Assembly (NCBI GenBank): GCA_964461815.1
Contig: CAYWVF010000011.1
Coordinates: forward strand, 1 to 64,000
DNA length: 64,000 nucleotides
DNA from: JAAZBA01 sp964461815
GTDB lineage: Bacteria; Bacillota; Clostridia; Oscillospirales; QAMX01
Direction of reading: 5' to 3'
Numbering within the stretch: the first letter of the stretch is position 1; each line of letters opens with the position of its first letter. Under the pieces are notes generated by a model. It made no database searches. It was not told the origin of the DNA and saw nothing but the letters and a program-made list of their open reading frames with translations. Shown here piece after piece: positions 59,216 to 64,000 of this stretch. The translations under genes and the position numbers were made by a program.

Positions 59216-59723
59216 AGAGTACGCCGAGGCTCTGTTTATGCTTGCAGCGGAAGAAAATAAAACAGATGAATATTTCAACCAGCTCAACACCTTAAAGGAG
59301 CTTATTTCCGAGGAATATATCGAATTTCTCTCATCTCCTGCCGTTCCGCTCTGCGAAAGGCTACAGGCTATCGATGAAGCATTCGGCGACAGCCTGTCCG
59401 AATATATAGTTTCCTGTCTTAAGCTTCTTTGCGAGAACGGACGCATCCGCATTTTAAACGGCTTCATTGATGAATACAATAATCTGTCAATGGCTATGTC
59501 AAACAAAGTCTCTGCAAATATCTATTCTGCCATAGAATTAAGTGAAAGTCAGAAAAAGGCTGTCTGCGCTAAGCTTGAAAAGCTCGCCGGTAAAACCATT
59601 GAACCGTTTTACATTATTGATGAAGGACTGATCGGCGGCTTAAAGATCGAGCTCGAGGGCAAAACATATGACGGCAGCGTTCGGCATCATCTGAATGAAG
59701 TAAAGGATGTGATTATCGGATGA
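59199..59723 (+). CDS. atpH: F1Fo ATP synthase subunit delta
   Basis: 174 residues from the ATG at 59199; other in-frame starts at 59190 (GTG), 59193 and 59202 cannot be excluded. OSCP-fold N-terminal helices (KEYAEALFMLAAEENKTDEYFNQL) and the C-terminal GLIGGLKIELEGKTYDGSVRHHLNEVKD, the family signature. It links the peripheral stalk to F1. It overlaps atpF and its stop overlaps the atpA ATG (ATGA). Confidence 0.95.
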   Translation: MMRTDKEYAEALFMLAAEENKTDEYFNQLNTLKELISEEYIEFLSSPAVPLCERLQAIDEAFGDSLSEYIVSCLKLLCENGRIRILNGFIDEYNNLSMAMSNKVSANIYSAIELSESQKKAVCAKLEKLAGKTIEPFYIIDEGLIGGLKIELEGKTYDGSVRHHLNEVKDVIIG

Positions 59724-61210
59724 ACAAACCTGAAGAGATCAGTAATATAATAAAAAATCAAATAAAAAACTACAACGCAAGAGTTGAAATGACCGAAACA
59801 GGCAAGGTCATACTTGTCGGCGACGGCATTGCACGTGTTTACGGTCTCAGAAATTGTATGGCAAACGAGCTTCTTGAATTTGAGGGCGGAAGCTTCGGCG
59901 TTGCTCAGAATCTCGAGGATGAAACTGTTTCCGTTGCTATTCTCTCAGACAAAAACGATATTCGCGAGGGTACAACAGTTCACAGAACAGGCAGAGTCGT
60001 ATCTGTTCCTGTGGGAGAAAAGCTACTCGGGCGTGTTGTAAATGCTCTCGGTGAGCCTATCGACGGCAAAGGACCTATCGAGTACAGCGGAACTCGTCCT
60101 ATCGAATCGGATGCTCCCGGTATAATAGAAAGAGAGAGCGTCAGTGTGCCACTGCAAACAGGCATCAAGGCTATTGACAGCATGATACCGATCGGTCGAG
60201 GTCAGCGTGAGCTTATAATCGGTGATCGTCAGACAGGTAAAACAGAGATCGCGATCGATACGATAATGAATCAGAAAAACACAGGCGTTATATGCATTTA
60301 TGTCGCTATAGGTCAGAAAAGCACCTCCGTTGCTCAGCTTGCCGGTGAGCTTCTCCGTGCAAACGCTATGGAATACACTATCATAGTTTCCGCAGGTGCT
60401 TCCGAAAGCGCACCGCTGCAATATATCGCACCATACAGCGGCTGTGCTATGGCTGAATACTTCCGTGAGCAGGGCAAGGATGTATTGATCATTTATGACG
60501 ATCTGAGCAAGCACGCCGTAGCATATCGTGCATTGTCACTGCTTATACGCCGTCCTCCGGGACGTGAAGCCTATCCGGGTGACGTCTTCTATCTCCATTC
60601 TCGTCTGCTTGAGCGTGCCGCCTGCGTATCAAAGGAATACGGTGGAGGTTCGATCACTGCACTGCCTATTATCGAGACACAGGCAGGCGACGTTTCGGCA
60701 TATATACCTACAAATGTTATATCGATAACAGACGGTCAGATCTTCCTTGAGACGGAGCTTTTCCATTCGGGCATCATGCCGGCTATCAACCCCGGTATTT
60801 CCGTAAGCCGTGTCGGTGGTTCAGCTCAGCTCAAGGCAATGAAAAAGGTTTCCGGTGAGTTAAAGCTTCTCTACTCTCAGTATCGTGAGCTTCAATCCTT
60901 TGCTCAGTTCGGAAGTGACCTGGATGCAGATACCAAGGCTCGTCTGGCACTCGGCGAAAGGATCGTCGAGATTCTGAAGCAGGGCAAGAATACACCTGTT
61001 CGTGTAGGCTGCCAGGTAGCTATCGTTTATGCGGCTATCAAGGGCTATCTTGATAAGGTAGCTGTAGCTGATGTCCATGAATATGAGTCAAGGCTCTTTG
61101 CAAAGCTTGAAAACCAGTATGGAAAATGGCTTGGACGTATTGAAGCAGGTTCATGGGAGCAATCGGATGAGGACGAACTGAGATCTATACTGTCGGAAAT
61201 GCAGGTGTAA
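59720..61210 (+). CDS. atpA: F1Fo ATP synthase subunit alpha
   Basis: 496 residues: N-terminal beta-barrel, nucleotide domain with Walker A GDRQTGKTE (about residues 169-177), the SMIPIGRGQRELIIG lead-in and PAINPGISVSRVGGSAQ family signature, then a C-terminal helical domain. Non-catalytic nucleotide-binding subunit of F1. Start overlaps atpH by four bases. Confidence 0.98.
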   Translation: MNKPEEISNIIKNQIKNYNARVEMTETGKVILVGDGIARVYGLRNCMANELLEFEGGSFGVAQNLEDETVSVAILSDKNDIREGTTVHRTGRVVSVPVGEKLLGRVVNALGEPIDGKGPIEYSGTRPIESDAPGIIERESVSVPLQTGIKAIDSMIPIGRGQRELIIGDRQTGKTEIAIDTIMNQKNTGVICIYVAIGQKSTSVAQLAGELLRANAMEYTIIVSAGASESAPLQYIAPYSGCAMAEYFREQGKDVLIIYDDLSKHAVAYRALSLLIRRPPGREAYPGDVFYLHSRLLERAACVSKEYGGGSITALPIIETQAGDVSAYIPTNVISITDGQIFLETELFHSGIMPAINPGISVSRVGGSAQLKAMKKVSGELKLLYSQYRELQSFAQFGSDLDADTKARLALGERIVEILKQGKNTPVRVGCQVAIVYAAIKGYLDKVAVADVHEYESRLFAKLENQYGKWLGRIEAGSWEQSDEDELRSILSEMQV

Positions 61211-61216
61211 CAGCCT

Positions 61217-62032
61217 ATGTCAGAAAATACTAAAGCGTTACGCAGTCGAATAAAAAGCGTTACATCGACATTGCAGCTTACTAAAGCTATGGGACTTGTC
61301 GCATCATCGAAAATGCGACGTGCGAACGATGCAATGCTTAAAGGACTTGACTATGCCGCAGCTCTCGATAAGGCTATAGAGCTTCTTACAGCAGACAGAG
61401 ACTGTCTTAAAAGTCCGTATATGCTTGAACGTGACACCGCTCGTGCAAGGATCATAGTCATTGCAGGTGACAGAGGGCTTGCAGGCGGCTATAATGCCAA
61501 TGTATTTAGACTTGCCGCCGACATTGCAGCCGAATACCCGGAGGCTGAATTTATTCCCATAGGTAAACGTGCATGTGAACGATACGGTAAGCCCATCATT
61601 TCATCAGAGCATTTTTCATTCGAGGATGCATCCGAGCTTGCAAGCACACTTTGCGTTGATTTCGCAGAGGGCAGATTTGATAAGCTTGGCATAATCTCCA
61701 CTGAATATATATCCATCATGTCACAGGAGGCTAATATCAAATGGATATTGCCTTTAAAAAAGAGTGACAAGAAGAATACCACAGGCATAATATTCGAGCC
61801 GGATCAGCTCACGGTACTAAACAATGTAGCACATGAGTATGTATCGGGAATGATCACGGTGAGCGTTCGTGAGAGCTTCGCCTGTGAGGTTGCAGCAAGA
61901 CGTATGGCTATGGATTCCGCAGGCAAGAATGCAAAGGAAATGATCGACAGTCTTCAGCTTGAGTATAACAGAGCGAGACAGGGAGCGATCACCCAGGAGA
62001 TCACGGAAATTGTGGCAGGCAGCGGTAATTGA
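61217..62032 (+). CDS. atpG: F1Fo ATP synthase subunit gamma
   Basis: 271 residues: N-terminal helix ALRSRIKSVTSTLQLTKAMGLVASSKMRRAND (in pieces), the IIVIAGDRGLAGGYNANVFR core and C-terminal helix AARRMAMDSAGKNAKEMIDSLQLEYNRARQGAITQEITEIV (in pieces). It is the central shaft that turns inside F1. It lies 6 bases after atpA. Slightly shorter than the 285-residue average. Confidence 0.97.
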   Translation: MSENTKALRSRIKSVTSTLQLTKAMGLVASSKMRRANDAMLKGLDYAAALDKAIELLTADRDCLKSPYMLERDTARARIIVIAGDRGLAGGYNANVFRLAADIAAEYPEAEFIPIGKRACERYGKPIISSEHFSFEDASELASTLCVDFAEGRFDKLGIISTEYISIMSQEANIKWILPLKKSDKKNTTGIIFEPDQLTVLNNVAHEYVSGMITVSVRESFACEVAARRMAMDSAGKNAKEMIDSLQLEYNRARQGAITQEITEIVAGSGN

Positions 62033-62047
62033 TAAGAGGTGATACAT

Positions 62048-63442
62048 TTGAGTAATTTACATATAGGAAAAGTAACTCAGGTCATGGGACCTGTCGTTGA
62101 CGTTCGCTTTAACGAGGGTGAATTGCCGACGATCTATAATGCTCTGACGATCCCCATAGGTGACAGAGTTTTAACAGTTGAGGTCGCACAGCACATCGGT
62201 GATAATACCGCAAGATGTATTTCCATGGCGTCTACCGACGGACTCCAACGGGGAGTATCTGCAACGGATACCGGCTCGCCTATCAGTGTCCCGGTCGGCA
62301 GAGAGACGCTCGGTCGTATATTCAATGTATTGGGCGACGCAGTTGATAACGGAGAAGCTCCCAAAACGAGTGAGAGATGGAGCATACACCGCAGTGCGCC
62401 GGACTACGACGAATTGGCTACGAGTGCCGAGATATTCGAAACAGGTATCAAGGTCATTGACTTGATATGCCCCTACTCAAAGGGCGGTAAGATAGGTCTT
62501 TTCGGCGGTGCAGGCGTTGGTAAGACCGTCCTCATAATGGAGCTTATCAACAACATTGCGAAGCAGCACGGTGGTATATCGGTATTCACAGGTGTCGGTG
62601 AGCGTACACGTGAGGGTAACGATCTTTATAATGAAATGAAGCAATCGGGTGTGCTCAAGAATACAGCTCTCGTTTACGGACAGATGAATGAACCTCCCGG
62701 AGCACGTATGCGTGTAGGTCTTTCGGGACTTACAATGGCTGAGTATTTTCGTGATACCGAGGGTCAGGATGTTCTGCTGTTTATAGACAATATTTTCCGT
62801 TTCACCCAGGCAGGCAGTGAGGTCTCCGCTCTGCTTGGACGTATGCCGTCTGCCGTAGGCTACCAGCCTACGCTCGCTACGGAAATGGGTGCTCTTCAGG
62901 AGCGTATCACATCCACAAAGAACGGCTCTATCACATCTATCCAGGCAGTCTATGTTCCTGCGGATGACTTGACAGACCCGGCTCCGGCTACGACCTTTGC
63001 ACATCTTGATGCAACGACGGTTCTTGCAAGAAATATCGCATCGATGGGTATATATCCTGCCGTAGATCCGCTTGAGTCCTCCAGCCGTATCCTCTCACCC
63101 GAGGTCGTAGGTAAAGAACACTACGAGGTAGCAAAAGAGGTACAGCGTATACTGCAAAGATACAACGAGCTTATGGATATCATCGCTATCATGGGTATGG
63201 ATGAGCTCTCCGATGATGACAAGCTGCTCGTTCAGCGAGCCAGAAAGATCCAGAGATTCCTCTCTCAGCCCTTTGACGTATCGGAGAAATTCACAGGCTT
63301 TCCCGGCAAATATGTTCCTATTTCCGAGACGATCCGTGGTTTTAAAGAGATCATTGAGGGAAAACACGATGATCTTCCCGAATCAGCATTCCTTTTCGTC
63401 GGTACTATCGACGAAGCGGTCGAGAAAGCTAAGAAGGTTTGA
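62048..63442 (+). CDS. atpD: F1Fo ATP synthase subunit beta
   Basis: 464 residues from the TTG at 62048, which has GAGGTG six bases upstream; a GTG at 62039 lies within that site. Catalytic subunit: Walker A GGAGVGKTVLI (about residues 153-163), the GERTREGNDLYNEM catalytic Glu loop, LLFIDNIFRFTQAGSEVSALLGRMPSAVGYQPTLA (Walker B, in pieces) and YVPADDLTDPAP. Normal length. Confidence 0.98.
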   Translation: MSNLHIGKVTQVMGPVVDVRFNEGELPTIYNALTIPIGDRVLTVEVAQHIGDNTARCISMASTDGLQRGVSATDTGSPISVPVGRETLGRIFNVLGDAVDNGEAPKTSERWSIHRSAPDYDELATSAEIFETGIKVIDLICPYSKGGKIGLFGGAGVGKTVLIMELINNIAKQHGGISVFTGVGERTREGNDLYNEMKQSGVLKNTALVYGQMNEPPGARMRVGLSGLTMAEYFRDTEGQDVLLFIDNIFRFTQAGSEVSALLGRMPSAVGYQPTLATEMGALQERITSTKNGSITSIQAVYVPADDLTDPAPATTFAHLDATTVLARNIASMGIYPAVDPLESSSRILSPEVVGKEHYEVAKEVQRILQRYNELMDIIAIMGMDELSDDDKLLVQRARKIQRFLSQPFDVSEKFTGFPGKYVPISETIRGFKEIIEGKHDDLPESAFLFVGTIDEAVEKAKKV

Positions 63443-63444
63443 AC

Positions 63445-63708
63445 ATGAAATCTTTTGATCTTACAGTTTCCTCACCTGACGGAAACAAATATGATGGAAA
63501 ATGCGTTAAATTTGACGTGCGTGGCGTTGAGGGCGACCTTGCTGTAATGGCAGGTCATGTCGGCTTTGTAACATCCGTGGTAAAATGTACCTGTACCGTA
63601 TGGGTCGATGAAGACACTAAGAAAACCGCATCTACCGACGGCGGGCTTCTTACTGTCAACTCCGATTCTGTGACATTTCTTTCAGGATCATTCAAATTTG
63701 ACGAATAA
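63445..63708 (+). CDS. atpC: F1Fo ATP synthase subunit epsilon, lacking the C-terminal domain
   Basis: 87 residues from the ATG at 63445, two bases after the atpD stop. Only the N-terminal ten-strand beta-sandwich is present: FDLTVSSPDGNKYDGKCVKFDVRG, then GDLAVMAGHVGFVTSV and TDGGLLTVNSDSVTFLSGSF. Usual epsilon subunits have about 130-140 residues, the last 45 forming two helices that can lock the rotor. Here the gene stops right after the sandwich and a terminator follows 20 bases later, so this is a genuine short form and not an interrupted gene. Assembly should be normal but helix-based inhibition cannot occur. Confidence 0.92.
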   Translation: MKSFDLTVSSPDGNKYDGKCVKFDVRGVEGDLAVMAGHVGFVTSVVKCTCTVWVDEDTKKTASTDGGLLTVNSDSVTFLSGSFKFDE

Positions 63709-63727
63709 AACAGCTATTTATATGCAT

Positions 63728-63761
63728 AAAAGCGGTGAATTTTTACATTCACCGCTTTTTT
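63728..63761. terminator. Terminator of the atp operon
   Basis: 13-base inverted repeat (63728-63740 with 63747-63759) with a six-base loop and T run. Works in both directions. Confidence 0.92.
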
Positions 63762-63885
63762 ATTGAACACTATTTTTCGGAGCGTCCTGTAATACATCGG
63801 AGCTTTAGCAGCTTCGAAATGCTCCTTGCATACTGATCTTAGTAAGTCTTAAGATAGAATATCCGCTGACCATGGCTAACTTCGA

Positions 63886-64000
63886 CTACTCCGGCTTGTT
63901 TTCAAGCTTCAGAGGATAATCTCCAAGCTTATTCACCTTGAAGCCGTTCTTCTTATACTCATCATAGTCAAACGCTTCGAGCTCATCTATTGCAAGCTTA
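63886..64000 (-). CDS. C-terminal end of an unidentified leftward gene (partial)
   Basis: Frame open from the right edge to a TAG at 63888-63886, giving 37 residues: KLAIDELEAFDYDEYKKNGF then KVNKLGDYPLKLENKPE. Charged, with no motif recognised. It may be the end of a coding gene convergent with the atp operon. Codon use resembles neighbours, but too little is seen for more. Confidence 0.45.
   Translation of the reverse strand, partial: KLAIDELEAFDYDEYKKNGFKVNKLGDYPLKLENKPE

Overview
The window looks like chromosomal DNA of a low-to-mid-GC, anaerobic, Gram-positive member of the Clostridia, most likely a gut-type Oscillospiraceae/Ruminococcaceae relative. The basis is the SCIFF peptide and its radical-SAM maturase beside yajC, a tyrosine T-box, ribosomal-protein gene orders (rplS-lepB-rbgA, infC-rpmI-rplT, rplM-rpsI, yceD-rpmF), a DUF512 radical-SAM gene next to der, Rex, and sigma-A promoters with 17-bp spacers. 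No rRNA, CRISPR array or intact transposon was found. One tRNA is present.

Layout. 1-6.2 kb is housekeeping: rbgA (cut by the window edge), lepB, rplS, rpmB, yajC, a small membrane protein, scfA/scfB, a DUF4363/DUF421 membrane pair and tRNA-Gln. 6.2-15.9 kb holds a GH78-like rhamnosidase, a TAXI-type TRAP transporter (binding lipoprotein plus fused permease), a 53-residue cysteine-rich membrane peptide, an SLH-domain protein, rex, a transglutaminase-fold lipoprotein and a methyltransferase. 15.9-17.6 kb is a scarred patch: a decayed TnpV-like gene, a C-terminally short QorB/NmrA-type gene and a divergent HxlR regulator. 18.3-28.3 kb is a leftward catabolic operon behind one good promoter: two TIM-barrel isomerases, a sulfatase-superfamily enzyme that lacks the formylglycine motif, two Gfo/Idh/MocA dehydrogenases, an AraC regulator and a CUT1 sugar ABC transporter. 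It reads as uptake plus oxidation/isomerisation of an unusual carbohydrate or polyol.

28.4-38.2 kb has T-box-controlled tyrS, a membrane-anchored flavodoxin fusion, an ABC exporter pair, a serine beta-lactamase-fold protein, a TetM-type translational GTPase without the tetracycline-displacing loop, and a DUF3810 metalloprotease. 38.3-54.5 kb is again core: rplM-rpsI, DUF368, rsmA, infC (AUU start behind an attenuator)-rpmI-rplT, small phosphatase, methyltransferase and lipase genes, an M16 protease, pnp, rpsO, plsY, der, DUF512, rpmF and yceD.

54.6-56.8 kb is a decaying sugar locus: an intact Gfo/Idh/MocA gene beside an internally deleted zinc-alcohol-dehydrogenase remnant and a frameshifted AraC gene. 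57.0-63.7 kb is the complete F1Fo ATP synthase operon (atpI-B-E-F-H-A-G-D-C). Its c subunit carries the two-carboxylate pattern known from a sodium-driven rotor, and its epsilon subunit lacks the C-terminal helical domain. The right edge cuts an unidentified leftward gene.
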